In this document: positions 1 through 10,289 of the stretch, one piece after another | Layout: each line of letters begins with the position of its first letter | Numbering within the stretch: position 1 is the stretch's first letter | From: Ophiocordyceps camponoti-saundersi (nom. inval.) | Lineage: Eukaryota; Ascomycota; Sordariomycetes; Hypocreales; Ophiocordycipitaceae | DNA length: 17,615 bases | Direction of reading: 5' to 3' | Assembly: GCA_003339415.1 (NCBI GenBank) | Contig: PDHQ01000528.1 | Coordinates: forward strand, 1-17,615 | Made by a program: the position numbers and the translations under genes | The notes under the pieces: model-generated | The model's input: only the letters and a program-made list of their open reading frames with translations | Told to the model about the DNA's origin: nothing | Database searches by the model: none

Positions 1-376
<376 letters not shown>

Positions 377-586
377 TATAAAAGTCTTACTAAGGCGATT
401 ATAAAAGTAAGCTAAGGTAGAGTTATAATTAAAGCTATTAAAAAGAGGAAGGAGAGGGGAGAGAAGCCCCCCTCCTAAGCTAGCTATATACCCCGCGCGA
501 TAACTAAGCGCTATTAGGAAAACCTAAATATATCCGCTATAATCCCCCCTATCTAGCTATAATTAGTTATAAACTAATCCCTTATA
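377..586. repeat. 210-bp direct repeat, copy 1
   Basis: This copy aligns without gaps to 1943-2152 at an offset of 1566 bases. About 13 positions differ and every one is a transition (C/T or A/G), as expected for two RIP-damaged copies of one sequence. It holds a purine-rich run (ggaaggagaggggagagaag) near 448-467 followed by a C-rich run. Copy 1 keeps more C at the C-rich run and the CGCGCG-like site than copy 2. It could be a short LTR of a non-autonomous element or a duplicated fragment of a larger repeat. I find no convincing TG...CA-derived ends or target duplication, so the type stays open. Confidence 0.85.
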
Positions 587-1348
587 TAGCCCCCTTTTTA
601 AGCTAGCTAAGGAGGTAAGAGCGTAAGATAGAAAAGTTATATATTATTATACTAGTAAGATATTTTATATAATCCTAAGCTAATAGCTTAATAGCCTTTA
701 TAAAGATAAGGATAAAAGGGCGGAAAAGCTCCCTTATAGCTTAAGAAATTAAACTTTAATTATTATAAGGAAGATTCTAATAAGCTTAGAATTATAATAC
801 CGCTTAAGGTAAGAATTAATAAACTTATATACTAATAGTAAAAACTTACTTATATAGCTAGTATATAAAATTAAATAATATTATATTAGTTATAAGAAGC
901 TTAGAGAATAACTTAATTATAGTAAATAATAAAGCTAGCTATATATTTATCGCTATATACTACTAGCGCTAATTTATAAGCTAAGGCGTAATACGATTAT
1001 AATATATACTTATTAATAAATTTACGCGCTTAAGCTACGCGTAGATTATCCTTATATAAGGTAACATAATAAGGCTAGAAATTACCTAAGCTATAATATT
1101 TAGCGTATACTTATCCCTCCTTACTTATTATTCCCTTAATTAAAATATTTTAAATTTACTTTTAATTTTCCTATTTTATTTATAAAAAGCCCTAACTTTA
1201 ATATCTTTATTTACTTACGAAGTTTTAAATAGTTATACTTAAAATAACTAATCTAATTATATTAATAGTAACGCTAACGCTTAATAGTGCTAAAATAAGA
1301 TTATATAAATATAATATCTATTAAGTTAGTAGAAAAGGGGGGCGGCAA
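587..1348. other. AT-rich interval between direct repeats, unassigned
   Basis: No confident gene. The interval contains scattered CpG-bearing words such as acgcgc and ctacgcg, suggesting former non-random sequence, probably transposon DNA. I could not follow one reading frame with recognisable content through it. A surviving TpG (TGC) lies at 1288 and a GCA at about 1345. Confidence 0.4.
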
Positions 1349-1941
1349 ATTAATTAACGCGTTAGGAATATTCCTAAAATTAAATATTTTATTAAAGCTT
1401 CGGAGAAAGCTAGCGAAAGCTATATATATTATAAGCTAGTTCTTATAATCTAAGCGCTCTTATAGCTCCTTATATAGCCCGGATAAGAGTAAAATAATCT
1501 TAGCGTAATTAGACTAATATAATAGTCCGGCCTTAAAAAAAGTATATTTCTATTTTATAATATATTCTCCGAGGGGCTTTAATAGCCCTTAATATATTTT
1601 AATTAAGGAAAAACTTATTTAGCGCTTTTTATAATTTTCCTTAAAAAGCTTAGAGATATATACTAAAAAAGCTTTAAGCTAATAAGAAAAATCTATAATT
1701 ATAATAATATATAGAAAAAATATTTACTAGAAAGTGCTAAGATAAGAAAAAATATAGTAAAATTAGAACTTAGGCTTCTTAATTATAGCTTCGTTAATTA
1801 TAAATTTAATATATATAATAACTAGCTAAGAGTTTAGGTTAGAATAAGCTAAGAGTAGCTTTAATATAAGTAGAATTTAATAGCGTTTTATACTAAGATT
1901 TTACTTTTATATTTAGTTAGCGGTAAAAGGAGCTTTAATTA
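1349..1941 (+). pseudogene. Possible RIP-degraded coding relic, unrecognised
   Basis: Reading from 1349 in steps of three gives about 198 codons in which all stops are TAA or TAG, as RIP of CAA, CAG or TGG would produce. The frame contains stretches with mixed charged and small residues, such as IKASEKASESY near the start and LESAKIRKN in the second half, unlike the Ile/Leu/Asn/Lys monotony of random AT-rich sequence. No ATG remains. I recognise no domain. It sits between the two 210-bp direct repeats and ends at the start of the second, so it may be the internal part of the same element. A chance open frame is the alternative. Confidence 0.35.
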
Positions 1942-1942
1942 A

Positions 1943-2152
1943 TATAAAGGTTTTACTAAGGCGATTATAAAAATAAGCTAAGGTAAAGTTATAATTAAAG
2001 CTATTAAAGAGAGGAAGGAGAGGGGAGAGAAGCCCCTTTTCTAAGCTAGCTATATACCCTACGCGATAACTAAGCGCTATTAGGAAGACCTAAATATATT
2101 CGCTATAATCCCCCCTATCTAGCTATAATTAGTTATAAACTAATCCTTTATA
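1943..2152. repeat. 210-bp direct repeat, copy 2
   Basis: This is the partner of 377-586, ungapped, with about 13 transitions and no transversions. Here the C-rich run has become T-rich (agccccttttc) and the CCGCGCG site reads CTACGCG, so this copy is somewhat more mutated. Similarity ends at ttata (2148-2152). The following bases are unrelated to those after copy 1. Confidence 0.85.
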
Positions 2153-2593
2153 AGTTTATATAATTATTTATTCTCCTAGCTATTATTATTATTATAAATT
2201 AAATTCTTATACTTAATTATAATATTTTTAATAATTTATTTAATTAAAGCTTTATTAATATAGTTAAGGAATATATAAAAGTTTTACTATTTTATAATAA
2301 ACTTTATAATAGCTAATTTAATTATTATTATTATTTATATATTAAAGGCCTTTATAATATTTAAAGCTTTTATAATATATTAAATAAGAAAAATCCTTTA
2401 AAATAAAGTAAAACCCCTTAACTATAAAAGGAAAAGCTTACTATACGCTTATATAAAAATATAATAATAGCTAGTAGCGGTATAATATAATAAGCTTATT
2501 ACTTAGGGGTAATCTTAGATAATATAAGAAAATAAGGTAAGGAGGGGAGTATAGAGAAAAGAAAGTTTATAAGATATAGGGCGGAAGGAGCGG
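2153..2593. other. AT-rich spacer with G+C rise at its right end
   Basis: No gene or RNA is supported. TpA-rich sequence grades after about 2535 into purine-rich and GC-richer sequence that leads into the minisatellite at 2594. Nothing else could be assigned. Confidence 0.5.
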
Positions 2594-2628
2594 GGCGGTA
2601 TAAGGCGGTATAAGGCGAGGCGGTATAG
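2594..2628. repeat. Short GC-rich minisatellite (GGCGGTATA units)
   Basis: The word GGCGGTA recurs at 2594, 2604 and 2619, with TATA following each, in a patch much richer in G than its surroundings (about 2575-2645). A surviving GCA lies at about 2635. It has no obvious function and may be a remnant of a degenerate tandem repeat. Confidence 0.6.
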
Positions 2629-2724
2629 CGCGGGGCAGAGGAAGGAAAATTTAAAAAAAAGGTAGGGTAAAATAGCAAGGTAGCCGCTTTATTATCTATT
2701 AATAATTAAAAAGGGGGAGGCTAT

Positions 2725-2770
2725 ATTTTTTTCTTTTTTACCTCTTTTTTTCTTTTTTTTTCTTTTTATT
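2725..2770. repeat. Polypyrimidine tract at the copia insertion point
   Basis: This is a run of T with occasional C, interrupted only by ACC near 2740 and by single A bases just before the LTR. The copia element begins immediately after it at 2771. The sequence following the element (9101 onward) starts with a T run and then an A run. Confidence 0.7.
2766..2770. repeat. Target site duplication TTATT (left)
   Basis: TTATT directly precedes the left LTR and recurs at 9096-9100 directly after the right LTR. Five bases is the usual duplication for Ty1/copia integration. The word is low-complexity, so chance agreement is possible, but it falls exactly at the ends of two ungapped 430-bp LTRs. Confidence 0.75.
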
Positions 2771-3200
2771 TATTAGTTAGCCTTAATAGTGCGTATATAA
2801 GAGTTAATAAAGACTACTATTACTAAAAGTATATTCTTCTAGTTTTTAATAATTATCTATATCTTATTTACTAAAAGGATTTTAAGTCTTACTTATATCT
2901 AAAATACTTTTACGTATATTCCCTTTTTTTTCCTTTATATATACCCTTTTTCTATACTTAATATTAGATCGAGTATAACTAAATCTTTTCTTAAAATTAA
3001 TTTAATATTAACTAAAAGTTTATTAAAGCTCCTATTTAAAATATTATAATAAAAATACTAACAAAATTTACCTTACTTTCTATTACTTTATTTCCTTATA
3101 ATATATCTTATATAATATACCCCTTTCTTTTTATCTAACTTATATATAAATTTCCTTCCTTACTTATATAAATTATTATAATATTTTAATATTTCCTATA
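2771..3200 (-). repeat. 3' LTR of the copia element
   Basis: It aligns to 8666-9095 over all 430 bases without gaps. I count about 54 differences by eye, about 51 of them transitions. In its left 110 bases this copy keeps C and G where the other has T and A; in its right half the reverse holds. A TATA-like tract (2931-2944) matches the one in the other LTR. Confidence 0.93.
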
Positions 3201-3256
3201 TTAGTAACTTTTTCTTTTTTAGGAAAAGTTATTCTTTTAGTTTATACCGCGTTAAG

Positions 3257-4830
3257 CTATTTCTCCTTCCTTATTATAAAACCTTAAACTTTAATATTAA
3301 GGGTATTTATATTAACTAGGCGTTCTAACGCTTTATTAAAATTTTTTTTAGTTATTATATTTATAAAATTATCTTATCTATTAAATTATTAGATTTTTTT
3401 AATTTCGCGATTTTTATATAATTCTCTTATAAATATAATATCGATTATTAACCTCTATTCCTTTATAATCTTAAGTTTTATAAAATATTTATATAAAGAG
3501 TATAAGTTTATATATATTATAGTTTAAATTATACTTAATCTAAGTTTAGATTAAATCCTTATTAGTATTAATTTAATAAATATATTAATATTAAAATTAG
3601 CTAATATACTATATATTTTTAAAGCTAGTATAAATTAAGTTACTTTTTTATATTTTATTAAGCTTTAATAAATAATATTTCTAAAAAAGGTAAACTTATC
3701 TTTTCCTCTTATTTCTTATTTAAATATAATAATATACCTAATTTATAATAAAAGATTAGTATTATTAGTAAATAACTTATTAGTAAAGATATATAATTTT
3801 ATATTATTTAGCAGTATAAGGATATATTATAGCTCGTAATTTTAATATTCTTATTATTATTAAAATCGCTTATTAAGCTTCTTATAATTTTTTTTTCTAA
3901 TAATTAATATTATATAGAAGTAAATAAATTATAAGTAGCTTTTAATTAATAGATAAAAATAATATAAATACTTTTAGCTTATTATTTAAAATATTACTAA
4001 GCGGAGTTAAAAGCTAAGGGGTTAATAAGTTAAATTTTAATAGCTTAGCCTTTTTATAGAAAATAGATTAAAATTAAGCTAATATTAATCTAAGAATATT
4101 AAAGTACGCGGTATCGCTAGCTTTAAGTATAGTTTTTAGCTTAATATAGAATTAAGTAGCTAATATATACTTTTCTTCTAATTATCTAAAAGCTTTAATA
4201 TTAAATATTAAAATATTATCGGTTTATAAGCTAATAAGCTTAAACTAAAATTAATTACTATACTTAATAAAAAAGTAAGTATCGAATATTAATATATATA
4301 TCTATAATTAATAAAGATAATAGTCTTAGTAAGTATAAAATTAGTAAACGCTAGCTTCCGCGATTTTATATAAAGGCTTAATAACTTAGATAATAATATT
4401 ATTTAAGTACTAATTTTTTATCTCTATTAATAAGGTAGCGGTTATAATATATTTAAGGTTAGATTACGATTAAGGATATACTTATATAATATTATATAAA
4501 ATAAATTTAAAACTTACTTAGAAACTAGTAAATATAAAAGCTAAAACTAGGCGCTAGCTAATATATTAAATTATAAGGGACTAAGTAAATATAATATCTT
4601 TACTCTTATTATTATAACTTATAATAATAAGGCGTAATTTCTTATAAAAGTAGTTTATTTTAGTTTTTTTAATTTTTAATACTATCTAAGCTTTAAAGAT
4701 ATATATCTTACAATATTTCTTAAGGTTATATTTTTTAAAAGAAAAGATATTATAATTAATAAGGTTATTAATCTCTTAGGCGTCCGAGTCTTTAAAAAGG
4801 TACCTTAAAGTAATAATCTTTCCTTTAAAC
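3257..4830 (-). pseudogene. Copia pol relic: reverse transcriptase and RNase H
   Basis: Read on the minus strand with RIP allowed for, the frame shows the copia reverse transcriptase in order. IFKA-IV-KIKK lies at 4706-4662 (family form IFKSRIVxEIKG). The TQSPTIQ..SQRL motif is at 4586-4548. KPLYKIAEAS is at 4385-4344 (family KPLYGIAEAG). The catalytic box QTDN at about 4226-4215 is a QTDD in which T-GAT has become T-AAT. RNase H follows: SLIKYKKVT-FILALKIYS at 3664-3614 (family SSTKSKRVTRSVLASEI), INLYSLYK at 3511-3488 (TDSYSLYE), then KLKIIKE-RLIIDI and DNFINIITK at 3373-3347 (DNPADAMTK). A natural end may be the TAG at 3259-3257. The RT motifs and the RNase H motifs are in different frames, so an indel lies between them, probably near 3700-3740. 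Not functional. Confidence 0.9.
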
Positions 4831-7800
4831 TAAAGCTTAATAAAAAGCGCTATATTATCCTTTTCCTTTTATATTAAGAAAATATTATTTATAGATAGAT
4901 TATTAAAAATATATATTACGATTTACGGATATAGCGTAATATAAGGTAGTATAAGGTATAAACTAGTTTCTAAGCGAACTTAACTTAAATTTAATTTAAG
5001 GCTTTTATATAAAGGGGATATAAGTAATTAAATATAAGTTAACTAAAACGATTATAGCTTATAAAGGAGATTAATAATTATATTATAATTATTAATCGAA
5101 AATAGCGTATAAAGGCTAGTTTATTTACTAAGCTTTTTTTAAATATAAACTTAGCTATTAAGGGGTAGCTTTAAGATATTAGATATATTAAGTCTATTTC
5201 TTATAAATAAAGCGTTACAAACTATTTTTTAAGTAAAAAATTTTCGTAATTTAGATATAGCTTTATAAATAGCGGTAGCGCGCTTAAGGGTAAAAAGGGT
5301 TAGTATAAAGTTTAGATAAACTTATAAGTACGCCTTAAAAATAAGAAGCGTAAGGATAAGTTTATTTAATTTAATATTATTAATAGCTTTAATAGCTATT
5401 TATAAAATTAAGTCTTATCCGATATTAAGTTAAAGTTTATTTAATATTATTTTATACGCTTATTAAAGAGGAGCGTAATATTATTTAACTTTTCCTACTA
5501 ACTAATAAGCTTTAATAAAAACCTAAGTATATATAATTTTTAAAATAGCGGCTTTAAATTAGAATACCTATAAGTTAAAATTCTTACTAATATCGTATTA
5601 AATAAAATCTAAGGGCTTAAGGTATATATTAATTTATATAAGCTTTAAGGTATTTTATATATTTTTAGCGAAGAGGGATAATAAGAAATAAATAGCTTAG
5701 AAATTTATTATTTAGTTAATAGTATAAAATATAATATACTAATTAATATATAAGATATCTATAATAACCTTAAAATTAAAATCCTTATTATTTTTTAATC
5801 GAAACTTAAAGCGTTATAGCGCTAAGCTTATAAATTAATATTATTAGTAGATTTTAAATATAGCTTTAATAGCTTTAATATTTATATTATAACTAGCTTA
5901 AGTAAGAAAGCGGTAAAGTTAAAAGATACTTAAGTATCTAAATTACTTATAAATTTGCTAAATTTTTTATTTAGTAAAATATAATATAGCCTTTTTAGAT
6001 AAGGAAAGGAAAAACTAAAACTAGCTCTATTTATATATAACTAAAACTTTAGTTATTTTATAAATAAAATAATTTAAGGTATTATAGAAAAAGATTCTAA
6101 ATTAGTTTATCTTTATAAGGTAAAAAAAGAATAATATTTATATAAGAAAAATATAAAAAGTAATCTTTCTAATTAGGGTCTTAACCGCTATAAAGCTAAT
6201 AAGAAAGATAGTTTATTTTTCTCTAAACTTAATATTAACTTAACTAGTAATTAAGTTATTAAGAGAAAGTAATAAGATTAAGGTTTATAAGGCTTTAAAC
6301 TAAAATTAGCCTAATATCGATATTAATATTATATTAATATTAATTAGGATTTTTTAAAAGGTTATTTATAAATATTAGTTTATTAATATAAACTAAGTTA
6401 TAAGCGCGGTAAAAAATATTAGCTTATAAGGATTATTTCTAATTAGAAAATAAAAATATACTAATAAGTAAAATATTTCTATAATATAAGGGGATATAAA
6501 AAATATTTTATTAACTTTTATAACTTATAATATATTTATAATTTATATTAACTATATAAATATAAATATATAATATAGTATTTTAAGTAATTTTAAAGTT
6601 AAAATTATCTAACTATTATTATTATTATTATTATCTTTTAATACTTTTTTTAGTTTTTTAAACTTAGTAATATAGTTATTCAAGTTAACGTTATTACTTA
6701 TAAATTTATAATAAGTAAGGAATAAATATTAAATAAATCATTATTTCTTTTTAATATATTTAGATAACTAATATTTTATTTTCCTATAAATAAAGCACTT
6801 ACGATTCTAGGAGGTATTTAGTATAAGAGTATAAGTAGAATTTCCACAGGTATTACCTTAATATTAAGTTAGATTCTAGTTAAGAGTTTTCTAATACCGA
6901 TAATTAAAGTAATAAAAACTTAGTAAAGTTATTATAAGTAAAAGTTAAGCCTAAGTAAGTTACTAAATATATTATAAGGCGCTAAACTAATAGGTAAATA
7001 TTATCTTAAGGGATATATTAAGGTTAAATATAAAAGATTTAATATCCTTAATAAGTTAAAAGAGAGTAAATTTAAGTTTAGGAACGCCTTTATAAATATT
7101 AATAAGAGATATTTATAATAAAATATTATTAGTATAATCTAGTTTAAAAGTATATTAATAAAAGTTTAATTTATTAAAAAGCTTTTATAAGATTTTATAA
7201 AGCTTATTATAAGGGAATAAAATATATATAAATAAGTATATAATAGTTATTTAATCTATATAATAATAAAAATAGTTAATATCTATATTAAAATATTTTT
7301 ATATTTAAATATATATATTATAGAAAGTTAGAAATTAGTTAATATAGTTTAAATAATAATATTAGGCTTATCTTAAAAGAATATATAAAAAGATTATATA
7401 AAAATATAATAGATAAATCTCTAAAATATAATAAATATTTATTAAGATATAGATTTTATTCTTTAGAAGGTTATATAGCTCTCTTATATATAAAATATTC
7501 TTATTTTAAATTTTTATAAACTTAGTAATAATACTTATATTAATATATATATTAGGAAATTTTATTAGGGGAAGGGTAATAAATATAATAATATTAGGTA
7601 TTAGTTTATCTTAAAAGCTAAAAGTCCTTAATAATAATCCTATTTAATATTAGTATAAATTTATCCTAATATTTAAATAATTATCTTAGCTATTAATATT
7701 AAGCTTAGCTATATTTACGGAGAGACTTTTAATATAAGTATCTAAAAGGGACTAAGCTTTTAAAGTAATAGCTTTTAGATTTTTAAATTAGTATATTATA

Positions 7801-8665
7801 AGTTCTTAAGTAAGTTAAAGTAAAATAAAGGGTTTTAATAATAAGGCTTAAATATTAAGTAAATCTTTATTATTTCTAGTATCTAAGCTTAGTCCTTATT
7901 AGGATACCTATTAATATTATAATATAAATTCGGTAATATATTAATTTATCTTTATTTTAGTTTCTAAGAGTAACCTTTTTAAGATTATAAGTTTAAGTTT
8001 AAAGAAGGTTTTCTTAAATACTTAAAATAGCTATATTAAAAGCTTATTTAAATTTAAAAGATTTTTAAATTCCTTTAAGGCGGGTTTTTTAAATTTTCCT
8101 ATTCAAATACCTTATTTAGTAAAATAGCTCCTAATAAGGTTTTTTATAAAAACTTATCTTATTTCTTATATTTTTACTTTCTAGCTATTAAATATTACTA
8201 AAAGATATTAAATAAAGCGAGGCTAAAAAGGTATTTATTACTTTTAATAAATAAAATAAATTTTACTATTATAAGTTTAATTATTTCCTAATTTTTATAG
8301 TTTCTTAAAACCTTATTATCTTATTAGTTTAAGTTAAACTTATTTTAATATCGTTTTAGAATTTTTATATATTTAAAAGCTTCCTAAGTTAACTAATTAT
8401 AATATTCTAAGAGTTTTATTTTATCTTTAAGGGGGGTATTTATTATTATAAGTAATAGTTTAAACTAGCTTTAGATTAATATTATAAAATATTTAAGTTA
8501 GTTTCTTTAAGAGTTTTAAAAAAAGTTTTATATTACTTTATATTAACTTTTTAGAATTAATTATAATTTACCTTTATATAGTTATTTTTATAATAGTTTA
8601 TTATTAAAGTTAATTATTCTATTCCTTACTAATTTATAATTAACTAAATTTTAATTATTAATTAA
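4831..8665 (-). pseudogene. Copia internal region: expected gag, protease, integrase
   Basis: By position this is where the element's gag, protease and integrase would lie, transcribed leftward from the 5' LTR. The sequence is heavily converted and I did not identify a zinc knuckle, a protease DSG/DTG motif or the integrase HHCC and DDE residues with confidence. The frame just upstream of the reverse transcriptase (minus strand, about 4850 to 4770) still reads coherently, for example FKDSDA followed by EINNLIN, so pol coding continues into this region. At 6841-6848 two adjacent CpA dinucleotides survive in CCACAGG, which is exceptional here. Confidence 0.6.
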
Positions 8666-9095
8666 TATTAGTTAGCTTTTATAATATATATATAAGAGTT
8701 AATAAAGATTATTATTATTAAAAATATATTTTTTTAATTTTTAATAATTATTTATATCTTATTTACTAAAAAGATTTTAAGTCTTACTTATATATAAAGT
8801 GCCCTTATATATATTCCCTTTTTCTTCCTTTATATATACCCCTTTTCTATACTCGATATTAGATTAAGTATAATTAAATCTTTTCCTAAAACTAATTTAA
8901 TATTAATTAGAAGTTTATTAAAGCTCCTATTTAAAATATTATAATAAAAATACTAACGAAACTTACCTTACTTTCTATTACCTTACTTCCTTATAATATA
9001 TCTTACGTAATATACCCCTTTCTCCCTATCTAACTTATATATAGATTTCCTTCCTTACTTATATAGATTGCCGTTATGCTTTAGCGTTTCCTATA
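8666..9095 (-). repeat. 5' LTR of the copia element
   Basis: Partner of 2771-3200, with no gaps. Being at the 5' side of the minus-strand element, this LTR would have carried the active promoter. Its right end (about 8950-9095) is the least mutated part of the element, keeping GATTGCCG and ATGCTTTAGCG where the other copy has only A and T. Its left 110 bases are more mutated than the other copy. Confidence 0.93.
8827..8840 (-). promoter_or_regulatory. TATA-like box in the copia 5' LTR
   Basis: On the minus strand the sequence reads ggtatatataaagg, about 255 bases into the LTR, and the same tract is kept in the 3' LTR at 2931-2944. A TATA box in this part of an LTR fits a U3 promoter. Because RIP generates TATA by itself, the tract may be partly artefactual. 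Confidence 0.4.
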
Positions 9096-9100
9096 TTATT
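9096..9100. repeat. Target site duplication TTATT (right)
   Basis: It matches 2766-2770 and directly follows the last base of the right LTR. Confidence 0.75.
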
Positions 9101-9554
9101 ATTTTTAAAAAAGGTATACTTTTAACCCTCTCCTTTAACTTTTCCTTTTAACTTTTATAATAAAGGAAAAATAAGAAAAGTTATATAGCTATATTAATAA
9201 ATTAAGAATAATAAATATATTTAAAATTATTTATAGTAAGCTTTATAACCTCTTTTATATTATATATATAGCTTAGCTAGCTAATTATAAAGTTTTATAT
9301 TAAAAATAATAAAGTAAATAATAATATATAGCGCTAATTATATATAAAGCTAATAAAGTATATAAGCTTATAATTAGCTAATTATTATAATTATATTAAA
9401 GCTTAAGATAAATATTAAAAAGTAAGTAAAGCTAAAAGTTAAAAGTAAAGTTAAAGCTTAAAATATTAATTAAGTTATAAATATATTTAGAGAAATTATA
9501 TACCGCTATAATAAAAATAATATATATATATTATATTACTCTAGGGACTTATAA
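9101..9554. other. AT-rich spacer right of the copia element
   Basis: It starts with a T run, an A run and a pyrimidine-rich stretch (about 9120-9150), continuing the low-complexity target seen left of the element. The rest is TpA-rich and contains words such as agcttataattagctaatt that pair with each other weakly. No gene or RNA can be supported. Confidence 0.5.
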
Positions 9555-9900
9555 GGTATTTAAGCATATAGAGGGTAGGAAGAGGGGAAAAACCGGGCCG
9601 GGCCCGGGGGAAAACCCCTTACTAAGTAATCGGTAGCTAGTAAGGTAAGAATAGTAAGTAAGGAGAGGGTACTATAGCGGGCCTTATATTAGTCCGCTAA
9701 GTCGTAATAGCGGGTTTAGGGTAGATTAAGCCGGGGTCTAGGGGTTACTAAAATAGAAGCGGCCGTAAACCTTAGCTACGGGAGGGTAAATATAGGCTAA
9801 AACCCTAGTAAGGGAAGGAGGTATATATCGCTATAAAGTAAAAAGTTACGTACCGGTATATACCGCGGCGCCTTATAATTAGTAAGTAAGCTACTATAAA
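9555..9900 (+). other. GC-richer island, possible 5' leader of a repeat element
   Basis: About 345 bases are much richer in G and C than anything nearby, including ccgggccgggcccggggg at 9592-9609, yet CpA/TpG are still missing apart from one GCA at about 9564. Complementary segments are nested: ctaggggtt (9738-9746) with aaccctag (9801-9808, one bulged G), enclosing ccgta (9763-9767) with tacgg (9777-9781). A 12-bp palindrome follows at 9854-9865. Read in the same frame as the long relic downstream, it also gives protein-like words such as IEAAVNLSYGRVN. It could therefore be a structured untranslated leader or the N-terminal part of that relic; I cannot decide. Confidence 0.45.
9854..9865. 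repeat. 12-bp perfect palindrome
   Basis: cggtatataccg is its own reverse complement and is followed at once by cggcgcc. It lies at the right side of the GC-richer island. It may be a protein-binding dyad of the former element or a chance product of TATA formation by RIP within GC-flanked sequence. Confidence 0.5.
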
Positions 9901-10289
9901 GTATAAAATCTTATAGCTTATATAGCGTAAGACTTTTTTTCTTCGTAAATAATATTAACTTTAATTTTCCTTATCGCGATAATAATAGCTTATAATTATA
10001 ATATAAAAACTAATAATAAATAAGCTATACCTTATAATAATTATATTTTTAAACTTACTTAAAATTATATTTACTATTTATATACTAGTTATTAAAATTA
10101 GCTAAGTAAGTTATATCTTATTTAAGCTATATATTAATAAAATTAAGCTAATATTTAGTAGCTATAAATACGTATATATATATTACTTATACTTAGATAA
10201 ATTTTACTTATATATTTATATATTCTTAACTTAAGAATAATACTAAAAAGCTATATATTATATAAGCTAAGCGTTATAATAAGTAATAA
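9901..10289. other. AT-rich interval before the long relic
   Basis: TpA-rich sequence with no recognisable motif. The frame of the downstream relic can be read back through it but is dominated by Ile, Leu, Asn and Tyr, so I do not claim coding here. Confidence 0.4.

Larger units (their letters stand above)
2771..9095 (-). mobile_element. Ty1/copia LTR retrotransposon, full length, RIP-dead
   Basis: The element is 6325 bp with 430-bp direct LTRs at 2771-3200 and 8666-9095, flanked by TTATT on both sides. The LTR ends TA...TA fit RIP-converted TG...CA. Its coding strand is the minus strand: reverse transcriptase and RNase H motifs typical of ascomycete copia pol are readable there between about 4830 and 3257, with RNase H nearest the left LTR, the expected copia order. 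It is dead: ATG codons are lost, Gln/Trp codons have become stops, and there is a probable frameshift inside RNase H. The primer-binding site expected just inside 8665 and the polypurine tract expected just inside 3201 are not clear after mutation; an A/G-rich stretch on the minus strand at about 3209-3220 is the only candidate for the latter. Confidence 0.93.

Noticed and set aside
3201..8665. Gypsy-type LTR retrotransposon, or copia on the + strand
   Set aside because: Plus-strand frames give no polymerase motifs. The minus strand gives reverse transcriptase then RNase H ending at the 3' LTR, with copia-specific words.
8827..8840. Treating the many other TATA boxes as promoters
   Set aside because: RIP itself turns CACA, TGTG and similar words into TATA, so TATA-like strings are everywhere. 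Only the one shared by both LTRs at a sensible position was kept.
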